Shown: positions 16,728 to 25,997 of the stretch, piece after piece
How the letters are laid out: each line of letters opens with the position of its first letter
How positions within the stretch are numbered: position 1 is the first letter of the stretch
From: Ligilactobacillus apodemi DSM 16634 = JCM 16172
Lineage (GTDB): Bacteria > Bacillota > Bacilli > Lactobacillales > Lactobacillaceae
Length of the DNA: 64,000 nt
Direction of reading: 5' to 3'
Assembly (NCBI RefSeq): GCF_001434405.1
Contig: NZ_AZFT01000004.1
Span: 1 to 64,000 of the forward strand
The notes under the pieces: model-generated
The model's database searches: none
What the model was told of the DNA's origin: nothing
Seen by the model: the letters and a program-made list of their open reading frames with translations, nothing else
Made by a program: the position numbers and the translations under genes

Positions 16728-17291
16728 CTATAATTTACCAACCAAATCAGTACCTGGTTCTAACACGTCATCACCTGGTTGCCAACTAGCTGGGCAAACT
16801 TTATCACCGTGTGCGCGCACAAATTGTGCAGCTTGAAGCGTTCTGAAAATTTCAGCGGCATTACGTCCGATCCCCATGTTATTGATCGTATATGACTGGA
16901 TCACTCCATCCGGATCGACCACAAAGGCAGCGCGATACGTTTGGCCCAAGTCTTCGTTTAATACATCAAATGCTTTAGCAAGCTTCCCTGCTGGATCAGC
17001 TAACATTGGATATTGAATCTTGCCGATCCCTTCAGAAGCTTCAGCCCAAGCAAAGTGCGCAAATTCTGTATCTTCTGAAACAGAGTAGATCTCAGCGCCT
17101 GCAGCCTTAAATTGAGAGTACTTTGCTTGCAAGTCTTCGAGCTCGGTCGGACAAACAAATGAAAAGTCGGCAGGGTAAAAGAAGAAGACACTCCATTTAC
17201 CTAAAACGTCTTTTTTAGTTACGTCTTTTAATTCCCCTTGTTGATATGCCTTAACTGAAAAATCTTGAATTTCTTGTCCAATGTAATTCAT
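16728..17291 (-). CDS. ahpC: 2-Cys peroxiredoxin AhpC
   Basis: This 187-aa peroxidase reduces hydrogen peroxide and organic peroxides. The peroxidatic Cys47 is in DFSFVCPTELEDL, and the resolving Cys is in the C-terminal VCPASWQPG. The GGLGIG-like and YF-type C-terminal features of the AhpC/Prx1 group are broadly retained. I chose ATG at 17291; an in-frame TTG at 17297 is also possible. No ahpF lies beside it in this window, so its reductase is encoded elsewhere or another thiol system serves it. Confidence 0.95.
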   Translation of the reverse strand: MNYIGQEIQDFSVKAYQQGELKDVTKKDVLGKWSVFFFYPADFSFVCPTELEDLQAKYSQFKAAGAEIYSVSEDTEFAHFAWAEASEGIGKIQYPMLADPAGKLAKAFDVLNEDLGQTYRAAFVVDPDGVIQSYTINNMGIGRNAAEIFRTLQAAQFVRAHGDKVCPASWQPGDDVLEPGTDLVGKL

Positions 17292-17417
17292 TATCAAAAC
17301 GCCTCTCTTTTGTATTTTTTCTTAAATTATACTCCACCTATTGCATTTGTCAAAACTTATGCATCAAGGTTTATTAAGATATTTTAGAATTTTTTTAAAC
17401 TAAAATTTTAATGGATT

Positions 17418-18305
17418 TTATTGGAGGCTAGCTGCCATGACAACTAAATGTTCAAAGGTATCGGCACTAAATTGATAGACCACATTTCCCTCGTTCCAAG
17501 TCAAAGTTTGATTTTGAGTCCCGGATTTTTCAGTCGTTTCTAGGCGGGCACTACCACGATCAGATGGCGCTGGCAAACTATAACGTTCTAACAGTTTTAC
17601 CACTGTTTTAGCAGCCGTAGTTGGATCTTCACCTGCAACCGGACTACCGTGCATCGTCAACGACCAATTACCTTCATTCCAGTGTAAATAGCGCTGACCA
17701 GCACCGTTTTCGACAGTGGCAATAATGTTATAACCCAGGTTTACTTTGGATAAATCTAAGTTACTTTGGTCGGTCGTATAGTCGATCTGCTCAATCGCTT
17801 CTTCTTTGGAAGTATATGTCTTTTTAGTCAACGTGGCATATGGTTTTAAACTTTGTAGGCTTTCATCGTTGACATCTTTTGCTTCCGTACTTAGATAATA
17901 ATTAGTCGTGTAGTTATTAATGTCACCACTATAAGAAACGCTGACCTTGTTAGTGGTATCTTCAGCTCCCGAAAGTGTCACAACTAACGCACTATCACCG
18001 AGATTTTTGCGGATCACTCCAGCTGCATATTGGACCAGCTCATTATTGGTAACATCATCATCTGATTGTGTTTCACTTGAAGCAGTACTTGTATTTGCTG
18101 CACTTGAAGTACTTGCTTGCGAACTTGTACTTTCACTTGCACTACTGCTTGTTGCACTCGAACTAGTGGTAGCACTGCTTGATTTTGCGGTCGTTTGTGT
18201 GCTCTTAGTAGCTGATGAAGAATCATTTGAATTATTGCTATTCGTACAACCAGCTAAAACAGCCGTACAAAGTAACGCCAATGTTAATTTTGAAACCTTT
18301 TTCAT
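17418..18305 (-). CDS. Secreted lipoprotein with Ser/Thr-rich linker, unknown function
   Basis: This 295-aa protein has a lipoprotein signal peptide ending in the lipobox LAGC (Cys at about residue 20). A low-complexity Ser/Thr/Ala linker spans roughly 21-85, and an acidic globular domain of about 200 residues follows. The linker would hold the domain clear of the membrane and within the cell wall. I do not recognise the folded domain. The motifs HWNEGNWSL and TWNEGNVVY, both WNEG-containing, suggest an internal repeat. It is monocistronic, followed on its upstream side by a separate terminator. Confidence 0.8.
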   Translation of the reverse strand: MKKVSKLTLALLCTAVLAGCTNSNNSNDSSSATKSTQTTAKSSSATTSSSATSSSASESTSSQASTSSAANTSTASSETQSDDDVTNNELVQYAAGVIRKNLGDSALVVTLSGAEDTTNKVSVSYSGDINNYTTNYYLSTEAKDVNDESLQSLKPYATLTKKTYTSKEEAIEQIDYTTDQSNLDLSKVNLGYNIIATVENGAGQRYLHWNEGNWSLTMHGSPVAGEDPTTAAKTVVKLLERYSLPAPSDRGSARLETTEKSGTQNQTLTWNEGNVVYQFSADTFEHLVVMAASLQ

Positions 18306-18394
18306 GGTTATTTCCCCCTCAAAAAAATAATAATAATATTTATTGATATAATTCCTTCTTTAAGCATACCTTATTTAGGCTTTCAAACCAAATC

Positions 18395-18429
18395 AAAAAG
18401 CCAAGAAACTCGCATTTCTTGGCTTTTTT
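18395..18429. terminator. Terminator after the DJ-1 family gene
   Basis: AAAAAGCCAAGAAA and its complement flank a 6-nt loop. Poly-A and poly-T runs on either side make it work in both directions; the gene at 18433-19008 ends into it. Confidence 0.85.
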
Positions 18430-18432
18430 ACC

Positions 18433-19008
18433 TTAACGACTTAGCATTAACATATTGTAAAGCATGCCGTCTTTTAATTTTTCTACATCAGCACCTAAGA
18501 CTCGAGCGATCTCATAGGCATAACCCCAAGCTGTTGCTGGACCACGACTGGTGATCAAATGATTTTCTTCATCTACCACTACTAAAGCTTCGTCAAATTT
18601 ACCATTTTTCACTTCATCTTTGATCCCAGCTTCCATCCCAGGATAAAGCGTATAGTTGCTGTTATCTAAGAGACCATACCGTGCAAAGGCAATTGGGGCA
18701 GCACACATGGCTGCATTCCACTTACCAGCTTTTTTTCGTGCTACCATGAATTGCTTCAATGTTTCATCATCGCGCAAGCTTTCTGCCCCAGGTAAGCCTC
18801 CTGGAAAAATAACAACGTCGTAATCAAGTAAACTTTGATCCATCACTTTATCACATGTTAATACGATATTATGATCACCATTAACGATCTTATCAACTAA
18901 ACCGACCATATCACATTTGATCCCTGCCCGGCGCAAAACATCAACGCTTGATAAAGCTTCGACTTCTTCACAGCCAGGAGCGATCATTACTGCTGCAGTT
19001 TTTGTCAT
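18433..19008 (-). CDS. DJ-1/PfpI (ThiJ/YajL) family protein
   Basis: This 191-aa protein has the DJ-1 fold. It has an N-terminal APGCEEVEALSSVDVLRRAG with the conserved Glu, and the nucleophile elbow around residue 100 (WNAAMCAAPIAFA) with its reactive Cys. DLLDYDVVIFPGG-like and ITSRGPATAWGYA segments complete the family pattern. Members act as protein or metabolite deglycases or chaperones, mainly under oxidative or carbonyl stress. The exact substrate cannot be assigned. It is translated from AGGAGG. Confidence 0.93.
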   Translation of the reverse strand: MTKTAAVMIAPGCEEVEALSSVDVLRRAGIKCDMVGLVDKIVNGDHNIVLTCDKVMDQSLLDYDVVIFPGGLPGAESLRDDETLKQFMVARKKAGKWNAAMCAAPIAFARYGLLDNSNYTLYPGMEAGIKDEVKNGKFDEALVVVDEENHLITSRGPATAWGYAYEIARVLGADVEKLKDGMLYNMLMLSR

Positions 19009-19119
19009 TTTTATGCCTCCTAATAGTTTCTAAGTCTATTTTAGTCCAAATTTGATTTAAGGGCTAATTTTTATGTTAAAATTGTGAAAAACATAAATTT
19101 ATTAAGGGGGATTTTTATC

Positions 19120-20700
19120 ATGTTAGCTACAACTTTCATTTTGATTCTTGCAGCTATCTTCAGTTTAGTTGTCTCAAAATACATTCCAAAAGTTTCAACT
19201 AACTATATTAGTATCTTGGTCGGAATCTTATGTGGCTTGATTCCAATCATCGGTAAGCACGTTGCCAGTTTTAATCCGGAGATCTTTATGATCTTACTTG
19301 TAGCACCATTGCTTTTTTATGAGGGCCAAGAAACACCGTTAAGCTTTGTGCGCCACCACATGCGAGAAATTTTTGGTGTTACCGTGATCATGGTATTGCT
19401 CAGTACTTTAGTTGCCGGTTTTTCCTTAACTTACGCCCTTGGTTTATCGTTACCAGCCGCTTTTGTGATGGCTGCGATCAGTACTCCGACCGATGCTACC
19501 GCAACTTCTTCGGTCTCAGAAGGGCTAAGACTTCCATCAAAGATCACCCGCATGCTGAAAATGGAATCACTTTTTAATGATGCATCCGGGATCGTGTTAC
19601 TACAAGCGACTGCTCTTTGGCTCGTTAAAAACGAATTGAGCATCAGACACACGGTCAGTGAATTTTTCATTTCTGCGATCGGTGGTTTTTTCCTGGGCTT
19701 TTTTGTTTCAACCTTAATTATGCTCTTTCGCCAAAAAATGCTTCGGTTATTTGAGGACACCGTTTCTTTACAAACTTTGATCTATCTATTGACCCCATTT
19801 GCGATCTACTTTTTGGCCGAAGAAGCCAGCGTTTCTGGAATCTTAGCCGTTGTTGCAGCTGGCTTAGTCCATAATAGTGAAGAACGGGCGGCACTTTTTA
19901 CGGATTCACGTCGAACATTTATTGCCCGGGAAACACAACGAATGTTTGCCGATTTATTAAATAGTCTAGTCTTTGTCATCTTTGGGATCACATCAGTTCG
20001 AATCATCAGTGAACAATTCAGTTGGCAAAACATCTCACTTTGGGGGTTAAGTGGGTTGGTGCTTTATCTCGCTAACCTTGTCGTTCGTTATGGTTATGCC
20101 CGCCTAGTCTTACACCAAGACAACTACAACGCTTGGGTATTTTCGCTAGGTGGTGTCCATGGTGCGGTAACTCTAGCTTTAGTCTTTACCTTACCTGGTC
20201 TAGGTGTGGCAAGTATGTCATTTAATTTGATTTTGATGGCTGAATTGACCTTGATCATTTTGAGTATGCTCGTGCCAACGATCCTGTTTCGGTTTATTTT
20301 ACCGAAAAAATCCGCTTCGGCGACACGAAAAGAAACTATCGCTCAAATTAAAGATGAAATGATGGCAGCCGGAATTGCAGAAGTTAAAAAAATGCACTTA
20401 CCTAAACGCTTTGAACATATCATGATCTATTATTTAAAAGATCAGTTAAGTGCTTCTCCGATGCAAGAGTTCATTATTCGTTGGAGTAAAATGGCGATCA
20501 TTCCGCAAATTCGTAATGCGAAATTCCAACAAGCACAGTATATGATCTTTCGGCGCTTCTTTATGGCAGAGCGCGAATATCTCAATCGTGCCGTTGAAGA
20601 AAAGAAGATCTCGGCTGAAGATGCGTATTACATTTATGAAGAATCGTTGATCGCCGAAGCCGTTTTGATTGATCCATATACTAACGACGAGAAAAATTAG
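19120..20700 (+). CDS. CPA1-family Na+(K+)/H+ antiporter
   Basis: This 526-aa antiporter has about twelve membrane segments and a soluble C-terminal tail of around 130 residues. The CPA1 core motif STPTDATATSSVSEGL with the ion-binding Asp region is followed by FNDASGIVL, another conserved site, and GGVHGAVTLAL. It exchanges cytoplasmic cations for protons and would help pH or salt homeostasis. I set the start at 19120 because AAGGGGG lies 9 bp upstream; the GTG at 19084 lacks one. A paralogue is encoded at 56595-58163. Confidence 0.93.
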   Translation: MLATTFILILAAIFSLVVSKYIPKVSTNYISILVGILCGLIPIIGKHVASFNPEIFMILLVAPLLFYEGQETPLSFVRHHMREIFGVTVIMVLLSTLVAGFSLTYALGLSLPAAFVMAAISTPTDATATSSVSEGLRLPSKITRMLKMESLFNDASGIVLLQATALWLVKNELSIRHTVSEFFISAIGGFFLGFFVSTLIMLFRQKMLRLFEDTVSLQTLIYLLTPFAIYFLAEEASVSGILAVVAAGLVHNSEERAALFTDSRRTFIARETQRMFADLLNSLVFVIFGITSVRIISEQFSWQNISLWGLSGLVLYLANLVVRYGYARLVLHQDNYNAWVFSLGGVHGAVTLALVFTLPGLGVASMSFNLILMAELTLIILSMLVPTILFRFILPKKSASATRKETIAQIKDEMMAAGIAEVKKMHLPKRFEHIMIYYLKDQLSASPMQEFIIRWSKMAIIPQIRNAKFQQAQYMIFRRFFMAEREYLNRAVEEKKISAEDAYYIYEESLIAEAVLIDPYTNDEKN

Positions 20701-20704
20701 TGAA

Positions 20705-20741
20705 AAAATATCGTGCTCGATTTTTGCACGATATTTTTTTA
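20705..20741. terminator. Terminator after the antiporter gene
   Basis: AATATCGTGC and GCACGATATT enclose a 9-nt loop and are followed by TTTTTTT. Confidence 0.88.
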
Positions 20742-20751
20742 TTCTTATTTT

Positions 20752-20802
20752 TGTTGACAAACAACAAAAATAAGTTTATTATGTTGCTTATCAACAAAAA
20801 GG
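20752..20802 (+). promoter_or_regulatory. Promoter and MarR-type operator of the azoR-marR operon
   Basis: TTGACA (20754-20759) and TATTAT (20777-20782) are 17 bp apart. The inverted repeat TTGTTG-ACAAA-CAACAA overlaps the -35, and a second TTG...CAACAA element follows the -10. The downstream MarR protein is the likely ligand-controlled repressor. Confidence 0.75.
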
Positions 20803-20812
20803 AGATTTTTTT

Positions 20813-21499
20813 ATGCAAACATTATTAGTTATCAAAGCTCATCCCCAAACTGACACAAGTAACTCACTTGCTGTGGCAGATGAATTTATCAAAACTTACC
20901 AACAAACTCACCCAAAAGATCAAATCATCACTTATGATCTCTACGATCCTGAAGGTGTACCAGCCTTAAACGAACTCACCTTGAGTGCTTGGAAAAAGAA
21001 AAAAGTTGGCAAACCACTCTCAAAAGAAGAAGATCAGTTGCTATCCCGCCACCAAGCTTGGCTAAAAGACTTTATCCACGCTGATAAATACCTCTTCGTA
21101 AATCCGATGTATAATCATTTTCTTCCCGCTGAATTAAAGCAATATTTGGACTTAACTGCCGTAGCGCACAAAACTTTCAAATATACCTCCAACGGTTCAG
21201 TCGGATTATTACAAGGCAAAAAAGCCATGCATATCCAAGCTGCTGGTGACATCTATCACGAACAACCGCTCAAACGCACAGTTCGCTTTTTATGGCAAAA
21301 ACTCACCAAAGGTTCAAGCAATATCAGCTGTCTTTTGACTGACTTAGGTAGCCTTTATTTGACCAACATGCTTAACTTCTACGGCGTCAAAGATATTTCC
21401 AGCATTTATGTTGAAGGTGCCGATAAATATCCTAAAAAACGCGCTGAAATTTTGGCGAATGCCCTAAAAAATGCTAAGATTGAGGCAGAAAAATTTTAA
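20813..21499 (+). CDS. FMN-dependent NADH:quinone/azo reductase (AzoR family)
   Basis: This 228-aa flavodoxin-fold enzyme matches the AzoR/acyl carrier protein phosphodiesterase-like group. The phosphate-binding loop is near the start (VIKAHPQTDTSNSLAVADEF). NPMYNHFLPAELKQYLDLT is the conserved flavin-contact region, and KKAMHIQAAGDIY follows. Such enzymes reduce quinones and azo dyes by two electrons and so avoid radical formation. It is the first gene of a two-gene operon with a MarR regulator 18 bp downstream. This points to induction by electrophiles. Confidence 0.9.
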   Translation: MQTLLVIKAHPQTDTSNSLAVADEFIKTYQQTHPKDQIITYDLYDPEGVPALNELTLSAWKKKKVGKPLSKEEDQLLSRHQAWLKDFIHADKYLFVNPMYNHFLPAELKQYLDLTAVAHKTFKYTSNGSVGLLQGKKAMHIQAAGDIYHEQPLKRTVRFLWQKLTKGSSNISCLLTDLGSLYLTNMLNFYGVKDISSIYVEGADKYPKKRAEILANALKNAKIEAEKF

Positions 21500-21517
21500 G
21501 CAAAGGACTATTTAGCC

Positions 21518-22015
21518 ATGAGTGAACAACAAGCACAGACAATCATCACGAAATTTCAAAAACTTCAAGCAGAAAATAACTCGCAAACCGATGAACGCGC
21601 TTGGATCAGTGAACATTTAACTTCATCCCAGCTAAAAGAAATTGTTCCTAAAGTTTCTTTGATCGGGTTGCACATTTTATCGGCCCTTGAAGCAGGCGAA
21701 AAAAACGGGATCACCTTAGCCCAAGAACTCAACGTAACGCGCGGTGGAGTTTCACGGGCAGCTAGCAAACTAGAAGCTTTTGACCTGTTAGAAAAAAAGC
21801 AACGCAGTGATAATAAGAAAAATTTCTACTATGCACTCACACCTTTAGGCGCACAACTTGCCCAAGTTCACGACGAGATGCACGCTCATTTAGAACAAAA
21901 ACTTTGTCAGTTGTTAGAAAATAATTACACTTCAGCTGAACAAGACGTGATCATTCGTTTTATTGAAGACGCTGGACAACTCAAAAAACACTTTGCCACA
22001 TTAGACAAAAAATAA
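21518..22015 (+). CDS. MarR family transcriptional regulator
   Basis: This 165-aa winged-helix protein has the MarR DNA-binding core ILSALEAGEKNGITLAQELNVTRGGVSRAASKLEAFDLLEKKQRSDNKKNFYYALT, shown in parts across residues about 48-110. It is probably the autorepressor of the azoR operon, acting at the TTGTTG/CAACAA operator upstream. No Cys lies in the DNA-binding core, so its sensing mechanism is unclear. Confidence 0.88.
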   Translation: MSEQQAQTIITKFQKLQAENNSQTDERAWISEHLTSSQLKEIVPKVSLIGLHILSALEAGEKNGITLAQELNVTRGGVSRAASKLEAFDLLEKKQRSDNKKNFYYALTPLGAQLAQVHDEMHAHLEQKLCQLLENNYTSAEQDVIIRFIEDAGQLKKHFATLDKK

Positions 22016-22046
22016 GGGTAGCCTGTTAAAAAGCTACCCTTATTTT
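22016..22046. terminator. Bidirectional terminator
   Basis: GGGTAGC and GCTACCC flank a 10-nt loop. A and T runs surround it, between converging marR and lysE-family genes. Confidence 0.88.
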
Positions 22047-22661
22047 TTAGCCGATCAATTGCTTGAAACCTTCGACAAATAAAAATATTCCGTATACCAC
22101 TACGATCAAACCACTGATCAAATTGATCCATAATAGTAGTTTGTCAGGGATCTTATGGCGAAAAACATTAAACGCAGTCGTCATCCCCATATCCCAAATA
22201 AATGACGCACTGACCACGCCAATGATAAAGAAGATACTCTCGTAAACACTCAAGGTCCCACGACTAGCACCTAACATCATGGTTCCATCGATCAAGGCTT
22301 GTGGGTTAGCCCAACTCACCACGATCGCTGTCGTTAAAGCTTGACGAAAAGTGATCTGATTATCATCACTGGTCAAAGCACGTTGGTTAGCGGCCCGAAT
22401 GATTTCCCAGCCAATATAAGCGGTCAAAACACCACCGACTAACATAATAAATAATTTCAACACTTCATTGTGGGTAATCAGTGCCCCGATGCCATAAAAA
22501 GCGGCTAAGCAAAATAACGCATCAAAAACCCAAACTAAAAAGGTATACAACCAAGCACGTGTTAATTTATAGGATAAACCATTATTAAACACATATACAT
22601 TTTGCATCCCGATCGGTGCTACAAACGCAAACCCGATCAACAAACCTTGCCAATAAGCCAC
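22047..22661 (-). CDS. LysE/ArgO family amino acid exporter
   Basis: This 204-aa protein has six predicted membrane segments. It shows the LysE/ArgO signature at the start (GLLIGFAFVAPIGMQNVYVFNNGL) and the central SWANPQALIDGTMMLGASRG. Family members export lysine, arginine or related cationic amino acids driven by the membrane potential. The substrate is not determined here. Translation starts at GTG behind GCGAGGG. Confidence 0.9.
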   Translation of the reverse strand: MAYWQGLLIGFAFVAPIGMQNVYVFNNGLSYKLTRAWLYTFLVWVFDALFCLAAFYGIGALITHNEVLKLFIMLVGGVLTAYIGWEIIRAANQRALTSDDNQITFRQALTTAIVVSWANPQALIDGTMMLGASRGTLSVYESIFFIIGVVSASFIWDMGMTTAFNVFRHKIPDKLLLWINLISGLIVVVYGIFLFVEGFKQLIG

Positions 22662-22747
22662 AAATAAACCCTCGCTCTCTTCTTATACTCTCTTTGTAGC
22701 ATAACAAAAAAACGACAGTGCTACAAATCAGCCTGTCGATTTGAAAC

Positions 22748-22854
22748 GTGTTCTCCTAAGCAACACTACTTCGATAACCTAAACAGACCCAATGCTTGAC
22801 GCATCGGGCCTGTTTTTTAGTTATCTCAGCAGTGCTACCCGCTTAGGTTCGCAC
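22748..22854. repeat. 107-bp imperfect palindrome (extragenic palindromic element)
   Basis: Nested inverted arms are centred on TTGAC. From outside in they are GTG/CAC, CCTAAGC/GCTTAGG, GATAAC/GTTATC, AACAG/CTGTT and AATGC/GCATC. It ends two bases from the pgmB stop codon. Length and layout, including GATAAC...GTTATC and a central ATGC...GCAT stem, match the elements at 46149-46259 and 46288-46343. On the plus strand an inner arm is followed by TTTTTT. Confidence 0.6.
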
Positions 22855-22855
22855 T

Positions 22856-23521
22856 CTAGTTATTTTCTTGCCAAGTTTTTTCGAATAACTCGTATGAGAA
22901 GTCCGCTGTCGTTGGTACGACCGCATCTGCTTGAGCTAATTCAGTTGCATCGCCCACGGCTACAGCTGTCATGCCAGCTGCTTTAACTGCGGCTACCCCA
23001 GAAACTGCATCTTCTACCCCAACACAGTCTGCTGGATCTAAGTCTACTGCCTTGGCACCAGCTAAAAAGATGTCTGGCGCTGGCTTACCGTTTGCAACTT
23101 TGCTTGGATCAGCAATTGCATCAAATTCGTTTAGTAAACCTAATTTTTCTAAAATTGCCGGCGCATTTTTAGATGCAGAAGCAATTGATAATTTGATCCC
23201 ATGTTCCTTTAATTCAGCGATCAAACGCGTGATCCCTGGTAAAATATCATCCTTGGTCAAGGTTTCGATCGCAGTTAAATAATAACCGTTTTTCTTGTCC
23301 GCTAATGCTAAGATCTCTTCATCAGTGTAGTTATCACGTAAACCACCAAATTCTAAGATCTTAACTAATGAATCAGTCCGACTGATCCCTTTTAATTCAG
23401 ATTCAAATTCAGCTGGTAAGATCAAACCAAATTGTTCTTTGGCCAATTGACTCCAAGCTTCAAAGTGAAACTTAGCTGTGTCAGTGATCACACCGTCTAA
23501 ATCAAAAATTGCACCTTTCAT
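22856..23521 (-). CDS. pgmB: Beta-phosphoglucomutase
   Basis: This 221-aa HAD-superfamily enzyme converts beta-glucose 1-phosphate to glucose 6-phosphate. The nucleophile and acid/base Asp residues are in FDLDGVITDTAKFH at residues 6-19. The cap domain includes LKGISRTDSL, and the rear motifs are ASASKNAPAI and GVEDAVSGVAAVKAAGM. It follows mapA by 13 bp and processes the product of maltose phosphorylase. The two enzymes allow maltose use with one ATP saved per maltose. Confidence 0.96.
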   Translation of the reverse strand: MKGAIFDLDGVITDTAKFHFEAWSQLAKEQFGLILPAEFESELKGISRTDSLVKILEFGGLRDNYTDEEILALADKKNGYYLTAIETLTKDDILPGITRLIAELKEHGIKLSIASASKNAPAILEKLGLLNEFDAIADPSKVANGKPAPDIFLAGAKAVDLDPADCVGVEDAVSGVAAVKAAGMTAVAVGDATELAQADAVVPTTADFSYELFEKTWQENN

Positions 23522-23534
23522 TATTAAATCTCCT

Positions 23535-25793
23535 CTATTTAGCTGTTAATTCTACTTCTTCACCGTTTAACTTGATCTTCAAAGGTTCACCCTTGAGCAA
23601 TTCGATCTTAGAACCAGTCTTATCAACCACGATGTTTAACAAACGTCCGCGGAAGTTGATTCTAAACTTGTAGCCATCCCATTCTTTTGGTAAGAATGGT
23701 GCAAATTCAAGTTCACCGTCAATGACACGCATGCCTGCAAAACCTTGCACGATCGCTAACCAAGAACCAGTCATTGAGGTGATGTGTAAGCCATCTTCCG
23801 TGTCATTGTTGTAGTTATCAAGGTCTAAACGAGCTGTCCGTGAATACATTTCAAATGCTTTGTCTTCTTTGTGAAGGTCAGCTGCCAAGATCGAGTGGAT
23901 CGATGGTGAAAGACTTGATTCGTGCACTGTCAATGGTTCATAGAATTCAAAGTTCTTTTCTTTTTGTTCTGGTGTGAAATCTTCCACGAAGTAGTAGATC
24001 CCTTGTAAAACATCGGCTTGCTTGATGTATGGTGAACGTAAGATCTTATCCCACGACCAGTTTTGGTTCAATGGCAATTGACCTGCTGGCAAGTCTTTTA
24101 CTGGCGTCAAATCTTTGTCTAGGAATGTGTCATGTTGCACAAAGATCCCTAATTCTTCATCGGCAGGCAAGTACATGTTGTCGGCAATTTCATGCCATTT
24201 CTTACGTTCTGCTTCGCCTAGATCAAGTTCAGCTAATTTATCAGCTGAAACTTTATCTGCAATTTCATTGGCATAGTTCAAGCACCATTTAGCCAACATG
24301 TTGGTGTACCAGTTGTTATTAACATTGTTTTCGTATTCGTTAGGACCTGTTACCCCGTGGATCATGTATTGACCTTTACGTTTGGAGTAATGAACACGGT
24401 CAGCCCAAAAACGTGCAATTCCCACTAAAACATCAAAGCCGTCGTGAGTTGCGTATTCTTCATCGCCAGTGTAACGCGTGTAGTTGTAGATCGCATAAGC
24501 AATCGTGCCGTTACGATGAATTTCTTCAAAGGTGATTTCCCATTCGTTATGGCATTCGATCCCGTTAAAGGTCACCATTGGATATAAAGCACCCTTCAAA
24601 CCTTGTTGTTGGGCGTTGTGGTAAGCACCAGCTAATTGATCATGACGATATTTGAGCAAGTTTTGCGTGACAGATTCGTCAGCTAATGCCAAGTATAATG
24701 GCACAGCAAATGCTTCTGTATCCCAGTATGTTGCCCCACCGTATTTTTCACCAGTGAACCCTTTTGGCCCGATGTTTAAGCGCGCATCATCACCATAGTA
24801 GGTAGAGAAGAGTTGGAATAAGTTAAAGCGGATCCCTTGTTGTGATTCGGCATTACCTGCGATCTCAACGTCTGCTTTTTCCCAACGTTTTGCCCAACCT
24901 GCTGCTTGATCAGCTTTTAATTGGTCAAATGATTTAGCAGCTTGTTGTTCACTCAAAGCATGTGCTGCTTGATCAAGTTCTTCTTTTGTTTGGTAATCAC
25001 GAGAAGTTACCACGATCACACGTTTTTCAAAATCAACACTTTGACCTGGAGCTAATTCACCTTTGAAGCTGTTAGTTACATGTTTTTCAGTTGTTTGAGC
25101 TGCCATTGGTGTCAAACTTGTCACATGATCAGCTAACATTTCTGTTGTGAATTGTGGTGTGTTGAAGTTATTTGGAATCGTTTGGGCTGTCAATGACATA
25201 TCTGTTTCAGAGACATTTTGGGCTAAAACATTCCAGAATTTTTCATCGTAGTTGGCATCTTCGTTAAAGACATCAGCATCAATGTAAGAATCGATCTCGA
25301 GCGTTGCTGCTTTATCGCCCAAGTTTTCAACTGTGATTTTGGAAGCGTAAAGTTCTTTTTGAGTGACACTGACGAAGCGTTCGAAGTTCAAACGGAATTT
25401 TTGACCGTCTTTTTCAACGATATAGCTACGTGTCACGATGCCTTCTTTCATATCAAGGGCAAGTTCAAAATCAGAGAAGTTATCCTTAGCCAAGTCAACG
25501 GAAGAACCGTTTAACTTAATGTCAACTTTAGTGAAATCTACGGCATTGATAACTTTACCAAAGTATTCTGGGTAACCATTTTTCCACCAACCAACACGTG
25601 TCTTGTCTGGGTACCAAACGCCACCTAAGTAGATTCCTTTGTGGGTATCGCCGGAATAATTTTCTTCAAACATTCCCCGCATCCCCATGTATTCGTTACC
25701 AATACTTGTCATACTTTCTTGGAGACGTTTTTCTTCTGGTTTTAATTCGTGTGTGACTACTTTCCATGGATCGATCTCAAAAATTCTTTTCAT
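23535..25793 (-). CDS. mapA: Maltose phosphorylase (GH65)
   Basis: This 752-aa cytoplasmic enzyme splits maltose with phosphate into glucose and beta-glucose 1-phosphate. It matches the lactobacillar GH65 maltose phosphorylases along its length. The general acid Glu lies in [12 protein letters not shown] (about residue 484), and [11 protein letters not shown] and the [16 protein letters not shown] segments form the active site. It lies upstream of pgmB. Its promoter contains a LacI-type operator between the -35 and -10 boxes and a cre-like site downstream, so both maltose induction and catabolite control are likely. Confidence 0.96.
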   Translation of the reverse strand: MKRIFEIDPWKVVTHELKPEEKRLQESMTSIGNEYMGMRGMFEENYSGDTHKGIYLGGVWYPDKTRVGWWKNGYPEYFGKVINAVDFTKVDIKLNGSSVDLAKDNFSDFELALDMKEGIVTRSYIVEKDGQKFRLNFERFVSVTQKELYASKITVENLGDKAATLEIDSYIDADVFNEDANYDEKFWNVLAQNVSETDMSLTAQTIPNNFNTPQFTTEMLADHVTSLTPMAAQTTEKHVTNSFKGELAPGQSVDFEKRVIVVTSRDYQTKEELDQAAHALSEQQAAKSFDQLKADQAAGWAKRWEKADVEIAGNAESQQGIRFNLFQLFSTYYGDDARLNIGPKGFTGEKYGGATYWDTEAFAVPLYLALADESVTQNLLKYRHDQLAGAYHNAQQQGLKGALYPMVTFNGIECHNEWEITFEEIHRNGTIAYAIYNYTRYTGDEEYATHDGFDVLVGIARFWADRVHYSKRKGQYMIHGVTGPNEYENNVNNNWYTNMLAKWCLNYANEIADKVSADKLAELDLGEAERKKWHEIADNMYLPADEELGIFVQHDTFLDKDLTPVKDLPAGQLPLNQNWSWDKILRSPYIKQADVLQGIYYFVEDFTPEQKEKNFEFYEPLTVHESSLSPSIHSILAADLHKEDKAFEMYSRTARLDLDNYNNDTEDGLHITSMTGSWLAIVQGFAGMRVIDGELEFAPFLPKEWDGYKFRINFRGRLLNIVVDKTGSKIELLKGEPLKIKLNGEEVELTAK

Positions 25794-25818
25794 TATCTGC
25801 TGACCACCTTTTTAATAA

Positions 25819-25832
25819 TTTAAACGTTTTCA
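25819..25832 (-). promoter_or_regulatory. cre-like site in the mapA leader
   Basis: On the minus strand TGAAAACGTTTAAA matches the CcpA cre core with one clear mismatch at the 3' side. It sits just downstream of the predicted transcription start, where CcpA would act as a roadblock. Confidence 0.55.
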
Positions 25833-25843
25833 TTTACAGTTTT

Positions 25844-25872
25844 ATTATATATGCAACCGATTGCATTTGCAA
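25844..25872 (-). promoter_or_regulatory. mapA promoter with MalR-type operator in the spacer
   Basis: On the minus strand TTGCAA (25867-25872) and TATAAT (25844-25849) are 17 bp apart. The palindrome ATGCAACCGATTGCAT (25851-25866, plus strand) fills the spacer. Its GCAA-N-CG-N-TTGC-like core is typical of MalR/LacI-family operators. A bound repressor would exclude RNA polymerase. Confidence 0.8.
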
Positions 25873-25899
25873 GCAAAAAAATAATTTTTTACAGAAAAT

Positions 25900-25968
25900 A
25901 GTTAGTTTTATATTTACAAAACTAACTAATCATGTTAAATTTATTTTGTTAGTTAATTGAGAAACTAA
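25900..25968 (+). promoter_or_regulatory. MarR operators before the marR-ABC exporter operon
   Basis: A perfect 10-bp inverted repeat, AGTTAGTTTT and AAAACTAACT with an 8-bp gap (25900-25927), is followed by TTAGTT-N8-AACTAA (25949-25968). A weak TTTACA/TAAATT promoter lies between. The MarR protein encoded next is the likely binder. Confidence 0.6.
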
Positions 25969-25997
25969 ATAAATTATTTTGATAAAGGATGATACCA

